Notes under the pieces: model-generated
Databases searched by the model: none
The model's input: only the letters and a program-made list of their open reading frames with translations
Told to the model about the DNA's origin: nothing
Translations under genes and position numbers: made by a program
From: Methylocella tundrae
GTDB taxonomy: Bacteria > Pseudomonadota > Alphaproteobacteria > Rhizobiales > Beijerinckiaceae
Assembly (NCBI RefSeq): GCF_901905185.1
Contig: NZ_CABFMQ020000074.1
Span: 35,918-99,917, forward strand
Length of the DNA stretch: 64,000 bases
Direction: 5' to 3'
Shown here: positions 44,110-53,200 of the stretch, piece by piece
How positions within the stretch are numbered: the first letter of the stretch is position 1
How the letters are laid out: each line of letters begins with the position of its first letter

Positions 44110-45323
44110 TGGGCGCCTTGCGCGGCGCATCCGATGCGCCCATCGCCCCAGAGTCTGAAGATCGCGCGATCAGAGCCGGCTTCATCGACGCGCGGGCGCG
44201 GCGCGAATATTTTCAGCTGGCGCTGGCCGCTTTTCTCGTCTCTTTCATGTATTCGCACGCCGCGCTGCTCGCCGTGGTCTTCGCCCGCGAAGGTTTCGAT
44301 CTTCATACGGTCGGGCTTTTGCTCTCGCTCTACGCATTTCCGGTCATTCTTTTCACCTTTTTGTCCGGCGCTGTGGCCGCGCGCATTGGCGTTCTCAACA
44401 CCTGCCGGGTCTCCGTGGCCCTCATGGTCGTCGGCTTTTTCAGCCTGCGTTATACCGCGGGCGCGTTCTGGCCGGCGCTCGCCTCCCGTCTCGTTCAGGG
44501 CGTCGGGCAGGGGCTCTTGCTCAGCTCCTTCGTCACCTATGGGCAGAGCCGCCTCAATGCGCGCAAGTTCGTCTATCTGAACGGGCTGTTTTCGAGCATG
44601 TTCGCCGTGGCTCAGGCCTTCGCGCCGCCATTCGGCGCCTTTATCCTGAATAAGTTCGGCGCTCCGGCGATGTTTCTGGAAGGCGCCATTCCCGCCTGTC
44701 TCGGGCTTGCGCTCACCTTCGGCGTCCGGCCGATCCCGCGCCCGCGGCAGGCGCGCGCGCTCAATTTTCTGGGCGGCCTGCGGCGCAGCCGCATCCCGGC
44801 TTTTTTTGCCGTTTTCGTCAACGGAACGATGTTCGGCTTCACAGCCGCCTATCTCGCCGCCTTGTTGCAGGCGAAGGCGCTGCCGATCGGCGCGTTTTTC
44901 TTCGCCTCGACGACAACCCTTTTCGCCAGCCGCTTTCTTGCGATGGGCATTTTCGAGTCTCTCGACCGGCGCGTTCTCGTCGCCGGCGGATTTCTGGCGC
45001 AGGGCGCGGGCTTCGTGCTTCTCGCCTACGCCGGACAATCATGGCTGATCGTCGTCTCGGGCGTGCTTTTTGGCATAGGCTATAGCGTGGTCTATCCGGT
45101 CCTGTCCGCCTGGATGAGCGAAGGGGTCGAGCCGGCCGAGCGCGCCGGCCCGCAGGCGCTGCTCAATACAGCGTTCAACATCGGCATTTTCCTGATGCCC
45201 TATCCGCAGGCGCTGCTCATCGGCGCTTTCGGCTATGGCGCGACGGCGATGTTCTTGGCCGCTCTCGCCATTTTCGCGGCCCTCGCGATGTTCGCGCTGA
45301 GGTTTTTCCCGGGCGAGGCGTAG
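44109..45323 (+). CDS. Major facilitator superfamily transporter
   Basis: 404 residues. About twelve hydrophobic helices with two six-helix halves, the SLYAFPVILFTFLSGAVAARIG loop at the TM2-3 position and QGVGQGLLLSSFVTYGQSRL in TM4-5. No family-specific substrate signature seen; organisation resembles sugar-efflux or drug-efflux MFS proteins. Coupled by TGATG to the upstream methyltransferase, so methylated product export is possible but untested. Ends directly at the stop of the convergent recG. Confidence 0.83.
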   Translation: MGALRGASDAPIAPESEDRAIRAGFIDARARREYFQLALAAFLVSFMYSHAALLAVVFAREGFDLHTVGLLLSLYAFPVILFTFLSGAVAARIGVLNTCRVSVALMVVGFFSLRYTAGAFWPALASRLVQGVGQGLLLSSFVTYGQSRLNARKFVYLNGLFSSMFAVAQAFAPPFGAFILNKFGAPAMFLEGAIPACLGLALTFGVRPIPRPRQARALNFLGGLRRSRIPAFFAVFVNGTMFGFTAAYLAALLQAKALPIGAFFFASTTTLFASRFLAMGIFESLDRRVLVAGGFLAQGAGFVLLAYAGQSWLIVVSGVLFGIGYSVVYPVLSAWMSEGVEPAERAGPQALLNTAFNIGIFLMPYPQALLIGAFGYGATAMFLAALAIFAALAMFALRFFPGEA

Positions 45324-47402
45324 TCAGCCCGCCCCCAGCAATCTTATCGCTTCGGCGCGCTCGAAAATATTGAGCAAAAGGCGCAGCGCCTCGCCGTTCT
45401 CTCCTTCGAGCCGGGGATTTTCCGCGACGATGCCTTGCGCCTGCCGGCGCGCCTCGGCCAGCAGATCCCCATGCGCGGCGGGGTCAGCGAGGCGAAAGCC
45501 CGGCAGGCCGGACTGTTTCGAGCCGAGCACCTCGCCTTCGCCGCGCAAGCGCAAATCTTCCTCGGCGATGCGGAACCCATCCTCGCTCTCGCGCAGAATT
45601 TCGATGCGGGCCTTCGCGGTCTCGCCGAGCGGGCCTTTATAGAGAAGGATGCAGGACGACTTCGCCGCGCCGCGTCCGACCCGGCCGCGCAGCTGATGCA
45701 ATTGCGCGAGGCCGAAGCGCTCGGCATGTTCGATGACCATGATGCTGGCCTTCGGCACGTCGACGCCGACCTCGATCACCGTCGTCGCCACCAGAATTTT
45801 CGTCTCTCCGCCAGCGAAGGCGGCCATGGCCGCGTCCTTGTCGCGCCCTTTCATCCTGCCGTGGACAAGGCCGACCTCGTCGCCGAAGAATTGGCGCAGA
45901 TCCGCGAAACGCTCCTCGGCGGCGGCGACGTCGAGAAGTTCGCTTTCCTCGACCAGCGGGCAAACCCAGAAAGCCTGCGCGCCAGTCTCCAACGCCCCGC
46001 GCAGCCGCTCGACGAGTTCGCCGATTCGCTCGGCCGGCAGAGCCCGGGTCTCGATCGGCTTGCGGCCAACAGGCTTTTCGCGGATCAGCGAGACGTCCAT
46101 GTCGCCGAAATAGGTGAGTACGAGGCTGCGCGGGATCGGCGTCGCGGTCATCACCAGAATGTCGGCGCGCTCGCCTTTTTCGCCGAGCGCCAGACGCTGA
46201 TGCACGCCGAAACGATGCTGCTCGTCGACCACGGCAAGGCCGAGATCGTGGAAGGCGACGCTCTCCTGAAACAGCGCATGGGTGCCGATGATGATGTCGA
46301 TCGCGCCCGAGGCCAGCGCCTCGAGCGTTTTGGCCCGCCCGGAGCCCTTGTCGCGGCCAGTGAGCAGCGCGAGCCTCAGTCCGGCGGCGCCGGCGAAGGC
46401 GCCGAGCGCGGCAAAATGCTGGCGCGCCAGAATTTCCGTCGGCGCCATCAGGGCCGCCTGCCGCCCGGCTTCGACGCAGGACGCCATGGCGAGCAGCGCG
46501 ACGACCGTTTTGCCAGAGCCGACGTCGCCCTGCAGCAGCCGCAACATGCGCGCCTCGCTTGCGAGATCGGCGCGGATTTCCGCGAAGGCGTCTTTCTGCG
46601 CGTCCGTCGGCGTAAAGGGCAGGGTATTGAGGATTTTATCAACGAGGCGCCCGTCGCCCGCGTTGGCGCGGCCCGGCGCGCGCCGCGCTCTTGCGCGCAT
46701 CAGCCCCAGCGCGAGCTGGCCGGCGAGCATTTCGTCAAAGGCGAGGCCTTTGCGCGCCGGCGCGTCGGGCGCGATTTCTTCCGGCGTCTGCGGGCGATGC
46801 ACGCGGCGCAGGGCCTCGGTGAAAGAGGGCAGAGCGGGAGCGGGGCGCCACTCCGGCAGCGCGGGCAAGCGAGCCAATGCGCCCTCGATGGCCTTTGAGA
46901 GAAGCCGCGATGAGAGCCCTTCGGTCAAAGGATAGATCGGCTCGACGGGCGCCAGTTTGGCGAGGCCTTCGGCGTCGAGAATCCGGTCAGGGTGAACCAT
47001 CTGGCGATGGCCGTCCCAGAGTTCGAGCTTGCCGGACACCCAGCGCCGCGCGCCGACGGGCAGGCTTTTCTCGATCCACTGATGATTGGCGAGGAAAAAC
47101 ACGAGCAGAACATCGCCGGTCTCATCCTCGATCAGCACGCGATATGGACCCTTCGCGCGGGGCGGCCGGTGCTCAATGATCGTTCCCTCGATCACCACCA
47201 CCGTATTCAGCGGGGCCTCGGTGATCTTCGGCCGGTTGCGGCGATCGAGGACGCCGACCGGCAGATGGAACAGGAGATCGAGAACGCGCGCCTCTTTGCC
47301 GCCCTCCGCCAGCAGCCGGTCGAGCAGCTTGCCGGTTTTGGGCCCAACGCCCGGCAGGCTTGCGGCCGAGGCGAAGAGGGGGTTCAGAATCGATGGGCGC
47401 AT
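45324..47402 (-). CDS. recG: ATP-dependent DNA helicase RecG
   Basis: 692 residues from the ATG at 47402 (MRPSILNPLFASAASLPGVG). The N-terminal wedge/OB domain recognises branched DNA. Helicase motifs follow: Walker A LQGDVGSGKTVVALLAM, IIGTHALFQ, DEQHRFGVHQR, TATPIPRSL, ATTVIEVGVDVP, and QLRGRVGRG; the TRG-type C-terminus is present. It regresses stalled replication forks. Only about 115 bases upstream an IS relic begins, so the native promoter is squeezed or altered. In relatives sdhE and mfd adjoin recG; here 2.4 kb intervene. Confidence 0.96.
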   Translation of the reverse strand: MRPSILNPLFASAASLPGVGPKTGKLLDRLLAEGGKEARVLDLLFHLPVGVLDRRNRPKITEAPLNTVVVIEGTIIEHRPPRAKGPYRVLIEDETGDVLLVFFLANHQWIEKSLPVGARRWVSGKLELWDGHRQMVHPDRILDAEGLAKLAPVEPIYPLTEGLSSRLLSKAIEGALARLPALPEWRPAPALPSFTEALRRVHRPQTPEEIAPDAPARKGLAFDEMLAGQLALGLMRARARRAPGRANAGDGRLVDKILNTLPFTPTDAQKDAFAEIRADLASEARMLRLLQGDVGSGKTVVALLAMASCVEAGRQAALMAPTEILARQHFAALGAFAGAAGLRLALLTGRDKGSGRAKTLEALASGAIDIIIGTHALFQESVAFHDLGLAVVDEQHRFGVHQRLALGEKGERADILVMTATPIPRSLVLTYFGDMDVSLIREKPVGRKPIETRALPAERIGELVERLRGALETGAQAFWVCPLVEESELLDVAAAEERFADLRQFFGDEVGLVHGRMKGRDKDAAMAAFAGGETKILVATTVIEVGVDVPKASIMVIEHAERFGLAQLHQLRGRVGRGAAKSSCILLYKGPLGETAKARIEILRESEDGFRIAEEDLRLRGEGEVLGSKQSGLPGFRLADPAAHGDLLAEARRQAQGIVAENPRLEGENGEALRLLLNIFERAEAIRLLGAG

Positions 47403-47518
47403 GGGGTCGATGCTCAGCGGGTTTCCCGCTTTATGCGCCGCCCGCCGCCGGGGAGGCAATGATCCTATCGGGACGCATCGGACGGCCCGCCGCGCGGACC
47501 CTGTTCGACGGTAGTGAG

Positions 47519-47999
47519 TTGTTCCACGCGCTTGCACAAGCAGGCGGGCCGCCTGTGCAAGTGCTCATCGACTCCTCGGCGGTGAAGGCGCATCGCTGGC
47601 CAGCGGCGGCGAAGGGGGAGAAAAATCAGGCCATCGGCCGCTCGCCTTTATGCTCACCGGCGGCCACGTCGCCGACTGCACGGCGGGCGCGCATTTATTG
47701 GAAAAGCTTTCCGTCTGCGAAATCCTGCACGGCCCTAAGGGCTACGATAGCGACGCCATCGGCCGGCAAGTCGAGGAGCGCGGAGCTATGCCGAACATCC
47801 CGCCCAAGGCCAATCGCAAATGGAAGAACTGCTTCTCTATCGAAACCGGAACGCCATCGAACGCATGTTCTGCCGTCTGAAAGATTTCAGGCGCGTGGCT
47901 ACGCGCTATGACCGAAACGCCATAAACTTCCTCACCACAGTCTGCATGCGCTGCAAGTATCGCGCGGGCGAGGGGAAGATTGTTTTTGAGCGCGCTTGA
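47519..47999 (+). pseudogene. Relic of an IS5-family transposase
   Basis: Pieces of one transposase in different frames. LFHALAQAGG and LIDSSAVKAHRWP carry the first catalytic Asp region, and KGEKNQAIGRS is followed by loss of about 60 bases. FMLTGGHVADC-like MLTGGHVADCTAGAHLLEK and GPKGYDSDAIGRQVEERGA hold the second Asp, then KWKNCF. After another frame change, LLYRNRNAIERMFCRLKDF and VATRYDRNAINFL hold the Glu. It ends at the TGA at 47997. Clearly inactive. No terminal repeats recognised. It lies just upstream of recG and begins a scarred region that separates recG from sdhE. Confidence 0.85.
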
Positions 48000-48137
48000 T
48001 GAGCAACGGGCAAAATTCCGATGCAAATAGTGATAGACCGATGACGAAGTGTGACATCGCGTCACATCCGGTCTGAAAACTCTTCACTGCTGTAAATCCG
48101 CCACACCATTCCAAAATGCGACCTTGAATCGCCGTCA

Positions 48138-48160
48138 GGTTGCAATTTGAAATTGCAACC
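48138..48160. promoter_or_regulatory. Perfect 23-bp palindrome in the porin gene leader
   Basis: GGTTGCAATTT (48138-48148), a central G, and AAATTGCAACC (48150-48160), 66 bases before the porin ATG. Could be an operator or mRNA hairpin. A second dyad, TGTGAC/GTCACA with a 5-base spacer, is at 48050-48066. Confidence 0.6.
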
Positions 48161-48226
48161 GCACGCAAACCACGTAGCCTCCATCACATTCGCGTTATCT
48201 CTGATATCCAAAAGGAGTGGCACCTC

Positions 48227-49006
48227 ATGTTACGTCGCCTGTTACTCGCTTCGGCTGGCGCGATCGCGCTCGCCGGATCGGCCTTCGCCGCCGATCTTCC
48301 CTCCCGCGCTCCGCCGCCGGTCTATGTGCCGCCGGTCCCGATCTTCACCTGGACCGGCATCTATGTCGGCGCCCAGATCGGCTACGCCTGGGGCACGTCC
48401 AACATCAATGTCACCGATAGCTTCGGCGACTTTGCAAGCTTCCAGAGCAGTAACAGCGGCGTCATCGGCGGCGGCCACATTGGCTACAATCTGCAGTTCA
48501 ACCAGTTCGTGGTCGGCCTCGAGGGCGACGTTGAGGGAACCAGCCTCAGCAAAACCAGGTCGGGCAGCCCCTTCTTCGAAGGATTTGGTTCTGTGCCGGT
48601 CACGGTGTCCACCAAAGCGGACATTATGGGTTCGATCCGCGGCCGCGTCGGCTACGCCTGGGATCGCGTCCTCCTCTACGCCACCGGCGGCGTCGCCTTC
48701 GCGGGCGTCGGAGGCACCATTTACGGGCCCTTTGGCGGCCAGGTTAGCTCCTCGTCGACCCGCGTCGGCTGGACTGTCGGCGGCGGGCTTGAATACGCCG
48801 TCACCAACAACTGGTCGATTCGCGCCGAATACCGTTACGCGCAATTCGGTCATTCCAGCTTTGCCGCCGACAACGCCTTCGCCACTCCCGGCCTGGCCGC
48901 GCTCGGCGTTATCGCCAGTCGCACGACCAACCTGAACCGCGTGGAGGTCGGGGTCAGCTACAAGTTCGACACCGCCGCTCCGGTGCCGGTCGTTGCCAAA
49001 TACTAA
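48227..49006 (+). CDS. Omp25/RopB-like outer membrane beta-barrel protein
   Basis: 259 residues; ATG at 48227 follows AAAAGGAG. Signal peptide MLRRLLLASAGAIALAGSAFA with AADLPSR right after it, the trademark of alphaproteobacterial Omp25/Omp31-type porins. Mature protein has a Pro-rich start (APPPVYVPPVPIFTWTG), GIYVGAQIGYAWG, alternating beta strands such as RGRVGYAWDRVLLYATGGVAF, WTVGGGLEYAVTNNWSIRAEYRY, and a C-terminal VEVGVSYKF, then a short tail. Small eight-stranded barrel in the outer membrane. It is flanked by two transposase relics, so the gene probably arrived or moved with them. A terminator follows. Confidence 0.88.
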   Translation: MLRRLLLASAGAIALAGSAFAADLPSRAPPPVYVPPVPIFTWTGIYVGAQIGYAWGTSNINVTDSFGDFASFQSSNSGVIGGGHIGYNLQFNQFVVGLEGDVEGTSLSKTRSGSPFFEGFGSVPVTVSTKADIMGSIRGRVGYAWDRVLLYATGGVAFAGVGGTIYGPFGGQVSSSSTRVGWTVGGGLEYAVTNNWSIRAEYRYAQFGHSSFAADNAFATPGLAALGVIASRTTNLNRVEVGVSYKFDTAAPVPVVAKY

Positions 49007-49041
49007 AGAACCACACGTCAACTTTCAGGGTGAGAAGCAGA

Positions 49042-49072
49042 AGGCTCGGCGAATGGTTCGCCGGGCCTTTCT
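49042..49072 (+). terminator. Rho-independent terminator after the porin gene
   Basis: AGGCTCGGCGAA (49042-49053) and TTCGCCGGGCCT (49057-49068) form a 12-bp stem with one mismatch and a TGG loop, then TTCTCTT. It lies 36 bases past the stop. Confidence 0.75.
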
Positions 49073-49084
49073 CTTGCGTAAGAC

Positions 49085-49200
49085 CATCAAACTGACGCAT
49101 TGTCTATGGCGTTCGCAGCCCAGCCGGCATGACCCAGCAGCGCCGTTCTGCGTCGGTAGCCGTAGCGGCCATAGGCCTTGGCCAGTTCGATGATGTCGAC
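49085..49200 (-). pseudogene. Fragment of an IS3-family transposase (OrfB)
   Basis: On the minus strand from 49200 the reading VDIIELAKAYGRYGYRR, then RTALLGHAGW, is the N-terminal signature of IS3-type OrfB integrases. The match fades after about 30 residues and no DDE core remains. Too short for function; a scar of a lost element. Confidence 0.7.
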
Positions 49201-49227
49201 GGTCAACTGCCCGCAATCTCAAACTAG

Positions 49228-49659
49228 ATGAAAGAGCCGCGCGATGCCTATAATTTCATGGAGGTCGAGGCCGCATATTGTTTCGACGACCATTTCGCAT
49301 TTATCGCCTACGACAGCGACAAACTTTGGATCTTCGACGCTGGAGCCCTGACGTATCGCAAAATTCAGGCGCCATTTTCGCTCGCGTCTATCCACACGAT
49401 GACAGGGGACGAAAAAAAGCCTACGCTATCTTCGACAACCGGTACTCAAGTCAGCATAATCCCGATGTGCCGCCGTTCGAACTCGCGGCATTCCGATCTA
49501 GCCGCGGAGACGGCGGTCAAGAGCAGTTTCGCGCCCGTGGAGGCGGTGCTTCTCGCCGCGGGCTTCGAGCCGGGCGGGATCACGTTGCAGCCGAACGCGA
49601 GGGGGCGCATCATCGCCAGCGACGCTAGGAAAGCCGCGCTGCTCGAATTTTGCCAGTAA
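49228..49659 (+). CDS. Hypothetical protein, possibly frameshifted
   Basis: 143 residues as one open frame, unrecognised. The beginning (AYCFDDHFAFIAYDSDKLWIFDAGALTYRK) and end (VEAVLLAAGFEPGGITLQPNARGR) look like coding sequence. The middle after the A7 tract at 49411-49417 reads better in another frame (KAYAIFDNRYSSQHNPDV and PPFELAAFRSSRGDGG). So either two compensating frameshifts or a decayed gene is likely. No membrane segment or signal. Located between an IS3 scrap and sdhE. Confidence 0.4.
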   Translation: MKEPRDAYNFMEVEAAYCFDDHFAFIAYDSDKLWIFDAGALTYRKIQAPFSLASIHTMTGDEKKPTLSSTTGTQVSIIPMCRRSNSRHSDLAAETAVKSSFAPVEAVLLAAGFEPGGITLQPNARGRIIASDARKAALLEFCQ

Positions 49660-49845
49660 AACAGTAAACCAGTAAACAAGGCGCCCCGCCTGCGCGTCAC
49701 GCGGGGGCTTGCCGGCGTGCCGTCCGAGCGCTCCACGCATTATACCGCCGCCGGAAAGGGCTGACAGTTGTGCGCGCAAAGACTATATGGCTGCGGGGAG
49801 TTCCGCGCGCGGCGGGGAAACGCCTTGAAGACCGGAGATCCATCC

Positions 49846-50142
49846 ATGTCCGTCCCGCAAACGGCTGACGTGACCGTCGACGCAAGACGCCGGCGCATCA
49901 AATTTCGCTCGTGGCATCGCGGCATGCTGGAAACCGATCTCCTGCTCGGCCGTTTCGCCGACGCCGAGGTGGAGCGTCTGAGTGAGAATGAGCTCGATGA
50001 TTTCGAGGCGCTGCTCGAGGCTCTCGACCGCGATGTGTTCAGCTGGGCGACCGGCGAAGCGCCAACGCCCGAGGCCTATGATACGCCGCTGTTCCACAGA
50101 ATCGTCGCTTTCCATGCCGGTTTTGATCCTGCGAACGTCTGA
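49846..50142 (+). CDS. sdhE: FAD assembly factor SdhE (succinate dehydrogenase assembly factor 2)
   Basis: 98 residues from the ATG at 49846 (MSVPQTADVTVDARRRRIKF), which follows GGAG. The signature WHRGMLETDLLLGRFAD includes the RGxxE motif needed for covalent flavinylation of SdhA, and ELDDFEALLEALDRDVFSWATG completes the DUF339 helical bundle. Cytosolic. The recG-sdhE-mfd order is conserved in alphaproteobacteria; mfd follows 58 bases downstream. Confidence 0.92.
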   Translation: MSVPQTADVTVDARRRRIKFRSWHRGMLETDLLLGRFADAEVERLSENELDDFEALLEALDRDVFSWATGEAPTPEAYDTPLFHRIVAFHAGFDPANV

Positions 50143-50200
50143 TCGCTTTTTTACTCCCTGACGCTTGCGCCAGGAAAAACGCTTGAATTGATTTTGCAAC

Positions 50201-53200
50201 GTGGCTGATCTTAAACGTGCGCTCGCCGAACTCGCCAAAGGCGGCTCGCTGACGCTTTCCTCCCTGACCGATGGTTTTGACGCCTTTTGCGCCGCCGATC
50301 TGACGCGCGCGCTCGCAAGGGAGGCGGAGGATCGCGCCGTCGTGCTGGTGCATGTCGCGCGCGACAGCCAGCGCGCCGCGGCCTTTACCGAGGCGCTGTC
50401 TTTCGCAGCGCCCGACATCGAAATCCTCGATTTTCCGGGCTGGGACTGCCAGCCCTATGACCGGGTTTCGCCCAACGCCTCGGTCTCCGCGAGGCGCATG
50501 ATCGTTCTGTCGCGCCTCGCCCGTTCGCGTTCGAGCGTCGAGCGCCCGCGCATTTTGAGCACGACCGTCAAGGCGCTGGTCCAGCGCGTCGCGCCCATTC
50601 AGCAGATGGCGGCGGACACGTTTTCGGCGGCGCCCGGCAATGTCGTCGATATGGACGCGCTGACGCTGTGGTTGGAGACCAATGGCTTCGCTCGGGCCTC
50701 CAGCGTGCGCGACGCCGGCGAATATGCGGTGAGAGGCGGCATTCTCGATCTTTTCGCGCCCGGCATGGCGCAGCCCGTGCGCCTCGATTTCTTCGGCGAC
50801 ACGCTGGAATCGATCCGCGCTTTTGATCCTGAATCGCAGCGCACGATGTTTCCCTTGCGCGGGCTCGACCTCGTGCCGATGAGCGAGGTGCAGCTCACAA
50901 GCGACACGATGCGGCGCTTCCGGCAGGCCTATGTCGCGAATTTTGGCGCGCAGACGCGCGGCGACGCGCTCTATGAAGCGATCAGCGAAGGGCGCCGGCA
51001 CCCCGGCTATGAGCATTGGCTGCCGCTGTTCTACGACCACCTCGACACAATTCTCGATTACGCCGGTCGCGCGCCGCTGATTCTCGATCCGCTCGCCGAT
51101 GAGGCGGCGCATGAGCGCATCGCGCTGATCGCCGACTATTACGACGCGCGAAAGAGCGCCCATGACGCTGACCCCGTCCATTCCAACTATAAGCCGCTGA
51201 AGCCCGACCAGCTCTATCTCTCCGAGGCGGAGTGGAAGCAGCGCCTTGGCGGCGCGCGCGTGATCCGCACGACGCCCTTTGCTCAGCCGGAGGGCGCGCG
51301 CGGCCTTGTCATCGACTGCGGCTCGAAGCCGGGGCGGAGCTTCGCGCCGGAACGGGCCGATGAAAGCGCCAATGTTTTCAGCGCGGCGGTCGAGCATGTC
51401 CATGCGCTTCAGGCGCAGCAGAAGCGCGTGATCGTGGCGGCGTGGTCCGACGGCTCGCGCGAGCGTCTCTCCCATGTCCTCGTCGATCACGGCCTTGCCA
51501 ACCCGGCGCCGGTTTCCTCGCTGGCGCAGGCGCTCGAGCTGCCGCGCGCAAGCGTCGCTCTGGCCGTCATCGGCCTCGAGGCGGGGTTCGAGGCGGACGA
51601 CCTCGTCGTCATCGGCGAGCAGGATATTCTCGGCGACCGCCTGCTGCGCGCCCGCAAGAAAGCCCGCAAGGCGCAGGACTTCCTTAGTGAAGTCGGCGCG
51701 CTGACGGCGGGCGATATCGTCGTCCATGTCGATCATGGCATCGGCCGCTTCATCGGCCTGCAGACGATCGAGGCGGGCGGCGCGCCGCATGACTGCCTCG
51801 AACTGCATTACGCGGAAGGGGCGAAGCTTTTTCTGCCGGTGGAGAACCTCGAGCTTCTGTCGCGCTACGGCTCCGAGGACACCGAGGTCCAGCTTGATCG
51901 CCTCGGCGGCGGCGGCTGGCAGAAGCGCAAGGCGAAGATGCGCAAGCGCATCCTCGAAATGGCGGCGGGCCTCATCAAGATCGCCGCCGCGCGCCAGACC
52001 AAGGCGGCGGCCAAGCTCGCCCCGCCCGAGGGACTTTACGCCGAATTCTGCGCCGGTTTCCCCTATGATGAGACGGACGATCAGCTCGCGACGATCGAGG
52101 CCGTGCTGGAAGACATGGCCTCGGGCCGGCCGATGGACCGGCTCGTTTGCGGCGACGTCGGCTTCGGCAAGACGGAAGTCGCGCTGCGCGCCGCATTCGC
52201 CGCGGCGATCGAGGGCAAGCAGGTCGCCGTCATCGTGCCGACGACGCTTCTGGCGCGTCAGCACTACAAGAATTTCTCCAACCGCTTCGCCCATCTGCCG
52301 ATCAAAGTGGCGCAGATGTCGCGCATGGTCAGCACGGCCGAGCTCAAGGCCGCGAAAGCCGGCGCCGCCTCGGGCGACATCGACATCATCGTCGGCACTC
52401 ATGCGGCGCTCGGCAAAGGCGTCGAGTACAAGGATCTTGGCCTTGTCGTGATCGACGAAGAGCAGCATTTCGGCGTCAAGCACAAGGAGCGCCTGAAAGA
52501 GCTGCGCGCCGAGGTGCATGTCCTGACGCTTTCGGCGACGCCGATCCCGCGCACCCTGCAGCTGGCTCTGACAGGGGTGCGCGAACTTTCGATCATCGCG
52601 ACGCCGCCGGTCGACAGGCTGGCGGTCAGAACCTTCATCACGCCATTCGATACGCTGCTGGTGCGCGAGGCCCTGCTGCGCGAGCGCTATCGCGGCGGCC
52701 AGAGCTTCTACGTCTGCCCAAGGATCGACGACATAGAGGAGGCCGCGGCCTTCCTGCGCCAGCATGTGCCCGAAGTTAAATTCGTCATCGCGCATGGCCA
52801 GATGGCCGCGACCGAGCTCGAAGACAAGATGGCGGCCTTCTACGATGGCCAGTATGACGTGCTGCTCTCGACGGCGATCGTCGAATCCGGCCTCGACATT
52901 CCAACCGCCAACACGCTGATTGTGCACCGCGCCGATATGTTCGGGCTCGCGCAGCTCTATCAATTGCGCGGGCGGGTCGGGCGCTCGAAGATCCGCGCCT
53001 ATGCGCTGTTCACCGTTCCCGCCGATCGCGCCATGACGCCGCAGGCCGAAAAGCGGCTGAAAGTGCTGCAGTCGCTCGATACGCTGGGGGCCGGCTTCCA
53101 GCTTGCGAGCCATGATCTCGACATCCGGGGCGCCGGCAATCTGCTCGGCGACGACCAGTCCGGCCATATCAAGGAAGTTGGCTATGAACTGTATCAGCAA

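Noticed and set aside
49768..50142. Longer SdhE start at 49768
   Set aside because: The extra 26 residues have no match; the ATG at 49846 follows GGAG and gives the standard length.
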